Source of the DNA: Thermoflavimicrobium daqui
Lineage (GTDB): Bacteria > Bacillota > Bacilli > Thermoactinomycetales > Thermoactinomycetaceae
Assembly: GCF_003313465.1 (NCBI RefSeq)
Contig: NZ_KZ845673.1
Location: 40,486-104,485, forward strand
Length of the DNA stretch: 64,000 bases
Direction of reading: 5' to 3'
The position numbers were made by a program, and so were the translations under genes. The notes below the pieces were generated by a model. It was not told the origin of the DNA. It made no database searches and saw only the letters and a program-made list of their open reading frames with translations. This document shows, piece by piece, positions 38,762-46,739 of the stretch (position 1 is its first letter; every line of letters starts with the position of its first letter).

Positions 38762-38902
38762 GTGCAATGGCTTAACATCTATGTAGAGCTTAAAGAGTGG
38801 ATGCTAGCTCTGGCTCCGGTTCTCATCAACTTGTACATACATCTAAGAGAAAAGAAAAAGTCCGATACTGCCACGAACAAGGACGATCGGACTAAGGTTT
38901 AA
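38762..38902 (+). CDS. 46-residue single-pass membrane peptide
   Basis: From a GTG with AGGAGGG 8 bases upstream: VQWLNIYVELKEWMLALAPV then LINLYIHLREKKKSD. One hydrophobic helix and a charged Lys-rich tail, followed by a strong terminator (38909-38943). Its size, topology and isolated setting resemble type I toxins or phage-related small membrane proteins; an antisense RNA was not identified. Similar plan to the gene at 20493. Confidence 0.55.
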   Translation: MQWLNIYVELKEWMLALAPVLINLYIHLREKKKSDTATNKDDRTKV

Positions 38903-38908
38903 TAGTCT

Positions 38909-38943
38909 GGTGCGACTGTTTGCGGCAGGTCGCACCTTTTACT
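38909..38943 (+). terminator. Terminator of the membrane peptide gene
   Basis: GGTGCGAC/GTCGCACC stem with a 12-base loop followed by TTTTAC. Confidence 0.85.
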
Positions 38944-39156
38944 ATTATAACCGAAATAGAACTATTTATTCTTTATAACAAGAGATTGATTTTACAGTAA
39001 TTGTTGTCTTTCATCCCACGGTTTCCTTCTATCGTCTTCATCAAATCCCATTAAATAAGAGCGATTTGACACAGGTAAAGTTTAAATAAATAAGTTTGTT
39101 TTATAAATGATAAAATCAATTGAGATGCAATTAAGAAATAATTTTTTAATATATAC

Positions 39157-39184
39157 TTGCAAAATGCAAATAAATATTTATAAT
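39157..39184 (+). promoter_or_regulatory. Promoter and operator 1 of the MarR arsenic operon
   Basis: TTGCAA (39157-39162), 16-base spacer, TATAAT (39179-39184). The -35 is part of the palindrome TTGCAAAATGCAA, repeated at 39679-39691. A regulator sitting on it would block the -35; the adjacent MarR protein is the obvious candidate. Confidence 0.7.
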
Positions 39185-39203
39185 GAAATTAGAGGTGATT
39201 TTG

Positions 39204-39653
39204 TTGGAGAATATTCGAGCATTGTTTCAAGTAATGACACGACGCTTTGGATTTTTAAACAAAAATTGTTGCGGTGTTAGTGGTTATGAAATTTCTCTTA
39301 CTCAAAGCCATATCCTTTATGAAATTGATCATCAACATCAACCATCTATACAGCAAGTCGCTGAGACTTTAGGAATAGATATCACCACCTTTAGTAGACA
39401 AGTTCAATCTCTTGTAAAAATGAATTTAGTGAAGAAAACCCCTTCGGTAGAAGATCGAAGAGTAATGGTTCTCTCTCTTACTACAGAAGGTAAGTACGTA
39501 GCTACTGCTGTTGATAAAATGATGAATAGCTTCCTTGATGAAGTTTTTTCATACATGACTGATTTTGAAAAGGAAACGGTACTTAGGTCGATTCAACTTC
39601 TAAATAGCTGTATGGCAAAATCAAAAATGTGTTGTAATCCAGTTGGGGACTAA
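39204..39653 (+). CDS. MarR-family regulator with cysteine pairs
   Basis: A 149-residue winged-helix protein (QQVAETLGIDITTFSRQVQS, KKTPSVEDRRVMVLSLTTEG). It carries Cys pairs near the N-terminus (NKNCCGVSG) and at the C-terminus (KSKMCCNPVGD), suited to bind As(III) or another thiophilic metalloid. The TATAAT at 39179 overlaps the frame's first ATG, so I use TTG 39204 with GAGGTGA 5 bases upstream. It heads a set with a permease, two Cys-pair proteins and ArsI. Arsenic sensing by MarR is inference from context. Confidence 0.85.
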   Translation: MENIRALFQVMTRRFGFLNKNCCGVSGYEISLTQSHILYEIDHQHQPSIQQVAETLGIDITTFSRQVQSLVKMNLVKKTPSVEDRRVMVLSLTTEGKYVATAVDKMMNSFLDEVFSYMTDFEKETVLRSIQLLNSCMAKSKMCCNPVGD

Positions 39654-39678
39654 ACTCCCCTTTTCTTAAAACATATAC

Positions 39679-39691
39679 TTGCAAAATGCAA
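39679..39691 (+). promoter_or_regulatory. Operator 2, second copy of the MarR palindrome
   Basis: TTGCAAAATGCAA within the shared block CATATACTTGCAAAATGCAA, 522 bases after operator 1. The following permease gene lacks its first half, so a deletion seems to have brought this operator directly against the remaining codons. Confidence 0.65.
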
Positions 39692-40258
39692 ATAAGAGAG
39701 ATGGGGGCATTATTGGGGTTAAAAGTTGCAGTAACCTATACACTAATTACATCCATTTTATCGGTAATTATCGGATTAGCTTTGGAAAAATTGGGTTTTG
39801 AAAGTGCAGTCAAACAAGTAATAATGACTAGTTACGAGGATAAGAAAACAAAATTCAGTTTAAAAGGAGCTTTAAATGAAACATTAGGTTTAATGAAGTC
39901 TGTCTACCCTTACTTACTGATTGGTGCTGGTATCGGCTCTTTTATTCACGGATATGTTCCAACTGAATGGATTTCTTCTTATTTTGGCGGTAATCAATGG
40001 TGGCTAGTTCCGGTCGCAGCCATAATCGGAATTCCTTTATATATTCGATTATCTACAATGGTTCCACTATCACAAATACTCATTGTCAAAGGAATGGCAA
40101 TCGCTCCTGTTATGGCACTCATGATTAGCTCAGCCGGAGCAAGTTTACCTGAAATTACATTGCTTCATTCCATCTTTCAAAAGAGATTAGTCATTGCTTT
40201 TATTCTATCAGTTATTTTTATGGCAACTATATCTGGGTTCTTATTCTTTATCCTTTAA
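39686..40258 (+). pseudogene. DUF318/ArsP-like permease, N-terminal half missing
   Basis: The 190-codon frame matches only the C-terminal half of YraQ/ArsP-type permeases: ALEKLGFESAVKQVIMT, PYLLIGAGIGSFIHGYVPTE, AAIIGIPLYIRLSTMVPLSQ, ISSAGASLPEITLLHSIF. The usual first four helices with the conserved Cys region (about 130 residues) are absent, replaced by the operator repeat. Full-length relatives export organoarsenicals. The product may be inactive unless half-size permeases dimerise. Confidence 0.7.
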
Positions 40259-40272
40259 AGGAGGTGTATTTG

Positions 40273-40413
40273 ATGTCATGGATCAAAAAAGTATTCAGAA
40301 AGAAAGAGAACACTTGTTGTGAAGTAAAGATTCAAGAGTTTCAACCTCAAAATAATTCTTGTTGCAATATAAAAATTAAGGAAGCAAAAGAAGCAGAGCA
40401 ACTCTCCAAATAG
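40273..40413 (+). CDS. 46-residue Cys-pair protein of the arsenic island
   Basis: From the ATG at 40273 (AAAGGAGGTG 6 bases upstream): MSWIKKVFRKKENTCCEVKI then QNNSCCNIKIKEAKEAEQLS. Two CC-x-(V/I)-K-I repeats give a compact metal- or arsenic-binding peptide. It follows the permease by 14 bases. No family recognised; a chaperone or sensor-like role for As(III) is inference from the Cys pairs and neighbours. Confidence 0.65.
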   Translation: MSWIKKVFRKKENTCCEVKIQEFQPQNNSCCNIKIKEAKEAEQLSK

Positions 40414-40474
40414 ACTCTTCACACTTATAAGCTTATCAAAATAGTTTTAAAAAAATCGATTTGAGGTGAATCCC

Positions 40475-40666
40475 ATGCAAAATTGGTATAAAGTAGATCA
40501 AATGGCAAGAATACGGCAGCAAGAAATGTGCCAAGAATTATGTAACATCCCTCGACTATCGAAAGAAAGTTTACTTGATACATTTATACAACAGATCAGA
40601 CAGTTCTTTCGTGAAGATTATCCTAAATACTTACATGAACAATTATGCTGCTTAGATAAAATCTAA
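40475..40666 (+). CDS. Small Cys-containing helical protein
   Basis: A 63-residue protein (MQNWYKVDQMARIRQQEMCQ ... YLHEQLCCLDKI) with Cys at CQELC and CC near the end. GAGGTG lies 6 bases before the ATG. Located between the Cys-pair peptide and ArsI, so likely part of the same arsenic response. No family recognised. Confidence 0.6.
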   Translation: MQNWYKVDQMARIRQQEMCQELCNIPRLSKESLLDTFIQQIRQFFREDYPKYLHEQLCCLDKI

Positions 40667-40694
40667 CTGAAAAATCAAAAGGAGAGTGTAAAAT

Positions 40695-41144
40695 ATGATT
40701 TTGAAACCTCATCTCGCAATTAATGTAAAAAACTTGGATCAATCTATTCAGTTCTATACAAGTCTTTTTGGTGTAGAGCCTGTTAAAGTCAAACTAGGAT
40801 ATGCTAAATTTGATTTAGAACAACCCGCCCTAAACTTTACTCTCAATGAAGGTGGAGAAGTGAGTGGTGGGATTAATCATTTAGGTATTCAAGTCGCCTC
40901 TACTCAGGATGTCTTACTTGTCAAAGAACGACTACAACGAGCAGGTCTTGCTACATTTGATGAAATGAATACGAATTGTTGTTATGCTAGGCAAGATAAA
41001 ATATGGGTAACGAGCCCAGATGGACATCAATGGGAAGTGTTTACTGTCCTAGAAGATGTAAAACAAAACGATGATCCAACTTCTTGTTGCATAACGGAAG
41101 AAGAACCACAAAAAGAAAGTGGAACATCTTGTTGTTCTGAATAA
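40695..41144 (+). CDS. arsI: ArsI-like C-As lyase (VOC fold)
   Basis: A 149-residue extradiol-dioxygenase-fold protein. ArsI splits the C-As bond of trivalent organoarsenicals using Fe(II). Metal ligands His6, His62 and Glu114 and the substrate Cys pair Cys95-Cys96 (EMNTNCCYARQDKIWV) are all in place. Two further C-terminal CC pairs (TSCCIT, TSCCSE) are present. CadI-type cadmium proteins are close relatives and cannot be fully excluded. GGAGAG precedes the ATG. Last gene of the MarR arsenic set. Confidence 0.85.
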   Translation: MILKPHLAINVKNLDQSIQFYTSLFGVEPVKVKLGYAKFDLEQPALNFTLNEGGEVSGGINHLGIQVASTQDVLLVKERLQRAGLATFDEMNTNCCYARQDKIWVTSPDGHQWEVFTVLEDVKQNDDPTSCCITEEEPQKESGTSCCSE

Positions 41145-41235
41145 CTTCGATTGAATGATGGAAGTAAAATGAATTAATCAAATAATAGACCAGCTGGCTA
41201 TATCTCAAAAGTCTTGTGTGATCCCATTCGCCTTC

Positions 41236-41268
41236 AACTACTCACCATTGAAATGGTGAGTAGTTGAC
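41236..41268. terminator. Perfect hairpin after arsI
   Basis: CAACTACTCACCATT/ATGGTGAGTAGTTG with a GA(A) loop. Most of the same sequence recurs at 47398-47424. It may be a terminator or an IS end hairpin. Confidence 0.6.
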
Positions 41269-41305
41269 CGTTGATAAACTATAGAAACCCTTAATTAGAA
41301 TAGGA

Positions 41306-41345
41306 AAAGCCACATCCATTTACTAAGGGGTGTGGCTTTAATTTA
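41306..41345. terminator. Bidirectional terminator between arsenic operons
   Basis: AAAGCCACA/TGTGGCTTT hairpin with flanking A and T runs, shared by the converging arsI and arsC operons. Confidence 0.75.
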
Positions 41346-41765
41346 TTTTCCTTCTTTAGCGAATTGGATAATCCGAGATTCAATTTGATCTCGAACACGT
41401 TGGAACACTGCCCATTTTTCTTCATCCGTTCCTTCTGCTTTAGCCGGATCATCAAAGCCCCAATGATCACGGTTTACATGTGGCGAAGTCATTGGGCATT
41501 TATCATTCGCATCACCACAAAGAGTGATCACATAATCAGCTTTTTTCAATAGCTCTGGATCAATGATATCTGAAGTTTGATTGGAGATATCGACCCCTTT
41601 TTCAGCCATCGCTTTGACTGCTTTCGGATTGAGTCCATGTGCTTCGATCCCAGCACTATAAACATCAAAATGCTCTCCTAAGTATTTCTTTCCGAAGCCT
41701 TCTGCCATTTGACTACGACAAGAGTTACCTGTGCAAAGGAAGTAAATGATTTTCTTATTGCTCAT
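41343..41765 (-). CDS. arsC: Arsenate reductase, thioredoxin type
   Basis: A 140-residue low-molecular-weight-phosphatase-fold ArsC that reduces arsenate to arsenite with thioredoxin. P-loop CTGNSCR holds nucleophile Cys11; the redox pair is Cys83 and Cys90 ([13 protein letters not shown]). Asp in DPAKAEG is the acid. Starts 11 bases after the ACR3 stop with GGAGG upstream. Third gene of arsR-ACR3-arsC. Confidence 0.95.
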   Translation of the reverse strand: MSNKKIIYFLCTGNSCRSQMAEGFGKKYLGEHFDVYSAGIEAHGLNPKAVKAMAEKGVDISNQTSDIIDPELLKKADYVITLCGDANDKCPMTSPHVNRDHWGFDDPAKAEGTDEEKWAVFQRVRDQIESRIIQFAKEGK

Positions 41766-41776
41766 GTAATTCCTCC

Positions 41777-42832
41777 TTATGACTTTTGCTGTAATTTGAA
41801 ATATTTTCGTCTAAACCAGAAAGCAACATTGACTAAACCAATAAGGACAGGAACTTCAACGAGGGGACCGATGACTGCTGCAAAGGCTGCTCCTGAGTTA
41901 ATTCCAAATACACCAATGGCTACTGCAATTGCTAACTCAAAGTTGTTACTAGCGGCAGTAAAGGATAACGAAACCGTTTGGGAGTAATCAGCTCCTACTT
42001 TTTTACCCATGTAAAATGAAACAAGGAACATAATGACAAAGTAAATGAGTAAAGGAACAGCAATTTTAAGAACATCGAAAGGTAGCTGAAGAACTAAATC
42101 ACCTTTGAGTGAAAACATCACAATAATTGTAAAGAGAAGAGCGATTAAGGTAATGGGGCTAATCGCTGGAATAAAGTTTTTCTCGTACCATTCCCGTCCT
42201 TTAGCTTTAACCAAAGTAAACCGGGTGAGCATTCCTGCTAGGAAAGGAATACCTAGATAAATCAGTACACTTTCTGCAACTTGTCCCATAGTGATATCTA
42301 CTACTTGCCCTTTGAATCCAAGCCAATCAGGTACAAGTGTAATAAAGAAATAGGCATAAACCGAATAAAAGAGAATTTGGAAGACCGAGTTAAAAGCGAC
42401 TAATCCTGCAGCATATTCTCGATTTCCATCTGCTAGATCATTCCATACAATGACCATCGCAATACAACGGGCTAAACCAATCAAGATTAATCCAACCATA
42501 TATTCTGGTTGATTTTTTAAGAAGATCAAAGCCAGAGTAAACATAAGAACAGGACCAATAATCCAATTTTGAACGAGGGAGAGTCCTAAGATTTTAAAGT
42601 TGCGAAAGACCTGCCCAAGTTCTTCATAACGGACTTTTGCTAAAGGAGGATACATCATTAAAATAAGGCCGATTGCAATAGGTATGGATGTGGTTCCAGC
42701 TTGATAAGATGTCAATGCTTTTACCATATTAGGAGACAAATAACCTAATCCAATCCCAAGCGCCATTGCAAGGAAAATCCAGAGAGTGAGATATCGGTCT
42801 AAGAAAGAGAGCCTTCTCATCACTCCACTCAT
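41777..42832 (-). CDS. acr3: Arsenite efflux pump ACR3
   Basis: A 351-residue, ten-helix bile-acid:sodium-symporter-fold protein. It contains the ACR3 hallmarks [20 protein letters not shown] (catalytic Cys) and [20 protein letters not shown] (conserved Glu). It exports arsenite using the proton motive force. Middle gene of a compact operon behind arsR. Usually labelled arsB in Bacillus although it is the ACR3 family. Confidence 0.95.
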   Translation of the reverse strand: MSGVMRRLSFLDRYLTLWIFLAMALGIGLGYLSPNMVKALTSYQAGTTSIPIAIGLILMMYPPLAKVRYEELGQVFRNFKILGLSLVQNWIIGPVLMFTLALIFLKNQPEYMVGLILIGLARCIAMVIVWNDLADGNREYAAGLVAFNSVFQILFYSVYAYFFITLVPDWLGFKGQVVDITMGQVAESVLIYLGIPFLAGMLTRFTLVKAKGREWYEKNFIPAISPITLIALLFTIIVMFSLKGDLVLQLPFDVLKIAVPLLIYFVIMFLVSFYMGKKVGADYSQTVSLSFTAASNNFELAIAVAIGVFGINSGAAFAAVIGPLVEVPVLIGLVNVAFWFRRKYFKLQQKS

Positions 42833-42878
42833 AAAATCAACAGCCTTTCAATAAATATCATTAAATGAGATGCCAAAC

Positions 42879-43202
42879 TCAATTACAGAACACTTTCCGA
42901 CCACTTTTCTTTAACTCCTCAATCTCGTTTTTCATATCTGGAAGTGTGTCTAAGATGGATTGGAAGAAAGGATATATTGATCCATCTAATGAGTAGAAAA
43001 TCCATTGACCTTGCCTACGTTCTTTTACTAATTTTGTATTCTTTAGCTTTCGAATGTGTTGGGAAATGGCTGGCTGCGTCATTTGTAAAATTTCTACTAG
43101 CTCACATACACACAGTTCCTCTACTTTAAGTAAAGACAATATACGTAAGCGTGTTTTATCTCCTAAGGATTTATGACACTCAGCTATCTGTTCTAAATTC
43201 AT
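42879..43202 (-). CDS. arsR: ArsR repressor
   Basis: A 107-residue winged-helix repressor with the As(III)-binding ELCVCELVEI motif (Cys31, Cys33) and MTQPAISQHIRKLKNTKLVK. I choose ATG 43202, 9 bases after GAGGTG; the longer frame is non-coding leader. A C-terminal FCN gives one more cysteine. It autoregulates the arsR-ACR3-arsC operon through the palindrome in its promoter. Confidence 0.95.
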   Translation of the reverse strand: MNLEQIAECHKSLGDKTRLRILSLLKVEELCVCELVEILQMTQPAISQHIRKLKNTKLVKERRQGQWIFYSLDGSIYPFFQSILDTLPDMKNEIEELKKSGRKVFCN

Positions 43203-43223
43203 CTTATTCATCACCTCATGATT

Positions 43224-43252
43224 ATATAAGCATATACTTATATTAATGTCAA
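43224..43252 (-). promoter_or_regulatory. ars promoter and ArsR operator
   Basis: Minus-strand TTGACA (43247-43252), 17-base spacer, TTATAT (43224-43229). The palindrome ATATAAGCATATACTTATAT (43224-43243, plus-strand reading) covers the spacer and -10, a typical ArsR site. Confidence 0.85.
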
Positions 43253-43321
43253 ATAGCCCAAATAGGCCCAAGACCAGCGTTCGTGCAACCAGGGGCAAAG
43301 TAGATACCATAAAATCACATT

Positions 43322-43352
43322 AAGGAACCAGCTTACTTAAAGCTGGTTCAAT
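43322..43352 (+). terminator. Hairpin terminator
   Basis: AACCAGCTT/AAGCTGGTT stem followed by CAATTT. No gene directly precedes it on the plus strand; it may be left from a lost gene. Confidence 0.55.
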
Positions 43353-43739
43353 TTATTAAGCATCTGTTACCGACTCGGGTTCAGAACAAAGTCGTATAAA
43401 TATTGCTATGACCCGCGATCGATGCCACCTTACAGATCAGAAGGTTAAATTTTCGCTGTATTTAGTAAATGACTTGAATACTGTAATCTTAGAAAGCTGT
43501 TGGATACGGTTGCTTAAGAATAATAAGGACTTACCAGTAATTGCTGGCTGAAGCCCACGGTTGGGTAGTTTTCGTTTTGGCCTTCACCTCTATATGAATA
43601 CGAAGTTTCCATCAGAAGGTATATCCTTGTATTTTTATAATATCGGAACAGGACTTTCTGACGAATGTGTGGGTTGTTTTGCGTGCAACTTATTAACACA
43701 GCACCATGCGTCACAAATAACAAGGGAGGCAACAACAGT
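43353..43739. other. Gap without a supported gene
   Basis: Overlapping short frames on both strands have no ribosome sites. Nothing recognisable before the VOC gene. Confidence 0.5.
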
Positions 43740-44123
43740 ATGAAAATCGTTGTTACCAGTATATTCGTACAAGATCAAGACAAGGCACTAAAGTTTTATT
43801 CAGAAAAGCTGGGGTTTGTAAAAAAGGAGGACGTTCCAGCTGGGGAATTTAGGTGGATAACGCTTGTTTCTCCCGATGATCCGGACGGTACCGAGCTTTT
43901 ACTCGAACCGAATAACCATCCTGCCGCCAAAGAGTATCAAGAGAAGATATTTACCGATGGCATCCCAGCAACAATGTTTGGCGTTGCAGATATTCGTAAA
44001 GAGTACAATCGATTAGTGGAAAAAGGCGTGAAGTTTACTATGGAGCCGACAGAAATGGGCGAAGTCACAATAGCTGTCTTCGACGATACATGCGGCAACC
44101 TTATTCAGATCGTGCAGATGTAA
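43740..44123 (+). CDS. VOC/glyoxalase-fold protein
   Basis: A 127-residue protein of the bleomycin-resistance/glyoxalase fold: TSIFVQDQDKALKFYSEKLG, VSPDDPDGTELLLEP, PATMFGVADIRKEYNRLVEK and FDDTCGNLIQIVQ. The usual first metal His is replaced by Ser/Ile (KIVVTSIFV), so it may be a binding protein rather than a metalloenzyme. Start at ATG 43740, 10 bases after GGGAGG. Stand-alone gene. Confidence 0.8.
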   Translation: MKIVVTSIFVQDQDKALKFYSEKLGFVKKEDVPAGEFRWITLVSPDDPDGTELLLEPNNHPAAKEYQEKIFTDGIPATMFGVADIRKEYNRLVEKGVKFTMEPTEMGEVTIAVFDDTCGNLIQIVQM

Positions 44124-44280
44124 CTTCACGACGAAGTATCCTAGTACTAAACGACTTTATTGGCAAGTTTTAAGTTCGGTGAAGTGTTTTTTATCAAAAA
44201 TTATACCACTTGATGTTAACTCTGTCTTATTTTTAGGATGGGGTAGTTCATTTACGGGTGATCATGATTTGATATCATCA

Positions 44281-45486
44281 TTACACTAGCCGAAATGCAG
44301 GTGTAATCTCCTGTATATGAATAATGACATCGAACCAATCAGAGAGTAACCCTTTTAGATGTGTAGGGTCTTTCTTGGGATCATAGTAGGGACCAATCGC
44401 ACGCATCTTCGTTGGAGTTCTGAGCCATGATTGAACTGATTTAGGTTTTTCAATGCGCAAATCTAATAAAAATGTATCCATGCTAGCTTTACTCAAAACA
44501 AATTCAACAAACTCTGAAGATGGCGGAGAAATAGGATTTAACCCTGAGCCATGATGAAAAGTGAGACAGATAGATGAATAACCCGATCCAAAAAATTTTC
44601 TTAAGTAGCTTCCCACACTATACCCTCTATTCGGAATTATGTTGTTGTTAGCCACATGAGCAACCCCACCCCAATAAACAATTTTATGGCCTGTGTGCTT
44701 ATGCCATAAAATCATGTTTCTAGCAAATCTTTGATCAAGGTCTAGTTTATCTAAGTCGATTTGCTCATAGAATCCCCAGATAAATCGGGCGTATTGGACC
44801 GCAATAGAGTGATTGTCACAGCTAGGGAGATCAGAAACAAGCTCATAAGCCTGTTTAGCGTGGTTGATAAGTTCCAGTTTCTCCTTTTTAGGAGCGTTAG
44901 ATAATGAAAAATGATCCATATGTGACGAGCGAAGGACAGAATAATGAACCTCAAGCTCGTCTAACCGTTCTGATGCTGTTGACCGAACGTAATCAAGCAC
45001 CACCTCATAGGCCTTTATAGGTACACCTTGTGAATATCCACCAAAAACACGGATTGTATCGTTTGGATGCTGTTGGTTGTAGGAACGCATCCATTGAATG
45101 GCATCAAGGAATTCTTCTGTCTGCAATGGTTCCCATATATCTGACAGTATGGCTCGTAGATTACCTATGCCTGTACGAAGGTACTCATCGACCCGAATGC
45201 CTATCGTCCAATCAATCTCTAGAACAAGGGAACGGAATCCTAAATACTCAACCAAGAATCTCAAAAAGCGGTGTTTAATAAGCTGCATTTGATGGGAACT
45301 ACGAGCACCACGGGTTGTTTCACCGAAGCTGACGACCTTGGTGCCTCGTAACATGCTAGCAAATTCCGATAGATCCGTGAGTGGGTCTCGTGGATCAATG
45401 GTAGTAAGTTGTCGCGCATGATTTCTAATCCACTGAATCACTAATTCGTCCTCTGATGAAAATGTACTATCTGGTACTTTGCTCAT
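44281..45486 (-). CDS. Erythromycin-esterase-like protein with altered active site
   Basis: A 401-residue protein of the Ere/Bcr136 family (TKVVSFGETTRGARSSHQMQ, FRSLVLEIDW, VYWGGVAHVANNN, SVGSYLRKFFG). EreA/B open the macrolide lactone using two Glu and two His. Here the first Glu (GET), the second Glu (LEID) and the late His (AHVANN) are present, but the first motif reads GETTRG where Ere has GEATHG: the catalytic His is Arg. It may be inactive on macrolides or act on another ester. GAAAGGA precedes the ATG. Confidence 0.8.
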   Translation of the reverse strand: MSKVPDSTFSSEDELVIQWIRNHARQLTTIDPRDPLTDLSEFASMLRGTKVVSFGETTRGARSSHQMQLIKHRFLRFLVEYLGFRSLVLEIDWTIGIRVDEYLRTGIGNLRAILSDIWEPLQTEEFLDAIQWMRSYNQQHPNDTIRVFGGYSQGVPIKAYEVVLDYVRSTASERLDELEVHYSVLRSSHMDHFSLSNAPKKEKLELINHAKQAYELVSDLPSCDNHSIAVQYARFIWGFYEQIDLDKLDLDQRFARNMILWHKHTGHKIVYWGGVAHVANNNIIPNRGYSVGSYLRKFFGSGYSSICLTFHHGSGLNPISPPSSEFVEFVLSKASMDTFLLDLRIEKPKSVQSWLRTPTKMRAIGPYYDPKKDPTHLKGLLSDWFDVIIHIQEITPAFRLV

Positions 45487-45891
45487 AGATGAAAATCCTT
45501 TCTCAGTTTGTTATTATCATGTTTGTATAAAGCGAAAATTTGGAATCTCGATCAGGGTTGTAGATGAATTCAAAAAAGGTAATTGACTTCTTTTCATTTA
45601 CTGTTTCTATAGAATAAAATTTATATCTCCATTGCTTTTTTCTAGTACCCTTCCTGCGGTTCGAATTTTATTTCTCATTCCTAATTAGAAAATTCCTATT
45701 GTCCGTATGTTTATTCCTTGACACAAGGTGGAAAACAGAAGAAAAATGAAGTGATTGAACAGCGGATTTGTAAAATGAATCAGGAGATGACCACTGGTAA
45801 GTATAATCATCTCCTGAAAGAAGAAAAAACAGAATAGAGTAAGTATACCATATTTTATATATTCTGTTATGTTTGCTTTTGTTTTAGCTTT
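45487..45891. other. Gap without a supported gene
   Basis: AT-rich; contains a hairpin AGGAGATGA/TCATCTCCT near 45781-45820. A 69-codon frame without ribosome site was not called. Confidence 0.5.
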
Positions 45892-45925
45892 CAAGAACCC
45901 AGCTTTTCAGTGGGTTCTTTGTGTT
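45892..45925. terminator. Bidirectional terminator
   Basis: AAGAACCCA/TGGGTTCTT hairpin, directly after the leftward hydrolase gene. Confidence 0.75.
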
Positions 45926-45927
45926 CT

Positions 45928-46731
45928 TCACAAAAGTTTGTTACGCAGGAAAAATGTCATCAACTTATTAAACTCCTCTGGATTATCTTGATTGGCACAG
46001 TGACCTGCGTCAGGAATCCAGTGAAATTCGCACTGAGGTTCAGATTTAGCCCATATAGGTGCTATCTTTTTGATATTTCCAGTGTTATCATGTTCACCGC
46101 AAACTAGAAGAATGGGTTTGTTAATTTTGTAGTCCTCTTCAGTGTGCAGACAATTGGCAGTAGCTAAGAAGATTTTTGTGAAATCATGTGATCCGATAGA
46201 AAGAAAAGCGTTTCGCAAATACTCCTGCACTTCATATTTCACCGAGCTTGCTCGTATACTTTGTTTAACCATGAGGTCCCATGGATAAACAGACATGATT
46301 AAAGGAGTCAATCCTATAGTCAACTTTTCTGTAAATGTCAATTTTTGCATATTCCAAGTACAACCAATTAAAATTAAATTTTCTACTTTTTCTGGGTAAT
46401 AAAAGGCAATTTCTTGTGCAACGTTCCCTCCCATCGATTGACCGATAAATGTAGCTTTATTGATCATTTCCTTATCCATGATCGAAAGAATATCGTCCAT
46501 TAGCAGCTTAATACTAAAGTTTGGCCCCATCGGTCTGGACTTCCCATGTCCTCTTGCATCCCAAAGAAGTACAGCGAACTGCTCGTCCAACGACTTGAGC
46601 TGGTCTTTAAACATGCGATGGTTTGCACCTGCGCCATGAAGGAAAATTAACCAAGGGGCATCTTGGTTAGGTGTTAACCAATAATGAATGGAACAACCAT
46701 CTTTTTGAAAAGTTTTTTCCAACAAATTCAT
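45928..46731 (-). CDS. Alpha/beta hydrolase
   Basis: A 267-residue alpha/beta-hydrolase: LIFLHGAGANHRMFKDQLKS (oxyanion region), DARGHGKSRP, nucleophile elbow GQSMGGNVAQE, Asp in VCGEHDNTGN and His in PDAGHCANQDNPEEF. A full catalytic triad is visible. GGAGG lies 6 bases before the ATG. Substrate unknown; related families include esterases, lactonases and chloroperoxidases. Confidence 0.85.
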   Translation of the reverse strand: MNLLEKTFQKDGCSIHYWLTPNQDAPWLIFLHGAGANHRMFKDQLKSLDEQFAVLLWDARGHGKSRPMGPNFSIKLLMDDILSIMDKEMINKATFIGQSMGGNVAQEIAFYYPEKVENLILIGCTWNMQKLTFTEKLTIGLTPLIMSVYPWDLMVKQSIRASSVKYEVQEYLRNAFLSIGSHDFTKIFLATANCLHTEEDYKINKPILLVCGEHDNTGNIKKIAPIWAKSEPQCEFHWIPDAGHCANQDNPEEFNKLMTFFLRNKLL

Positions 46732-46739
46732 TCTTATCC

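Noticed and set aside
43514..43735. 73-codon minus-strand frame before the VOC gene
   Set aside because: No ribosome site; antisense to the VOC leader.
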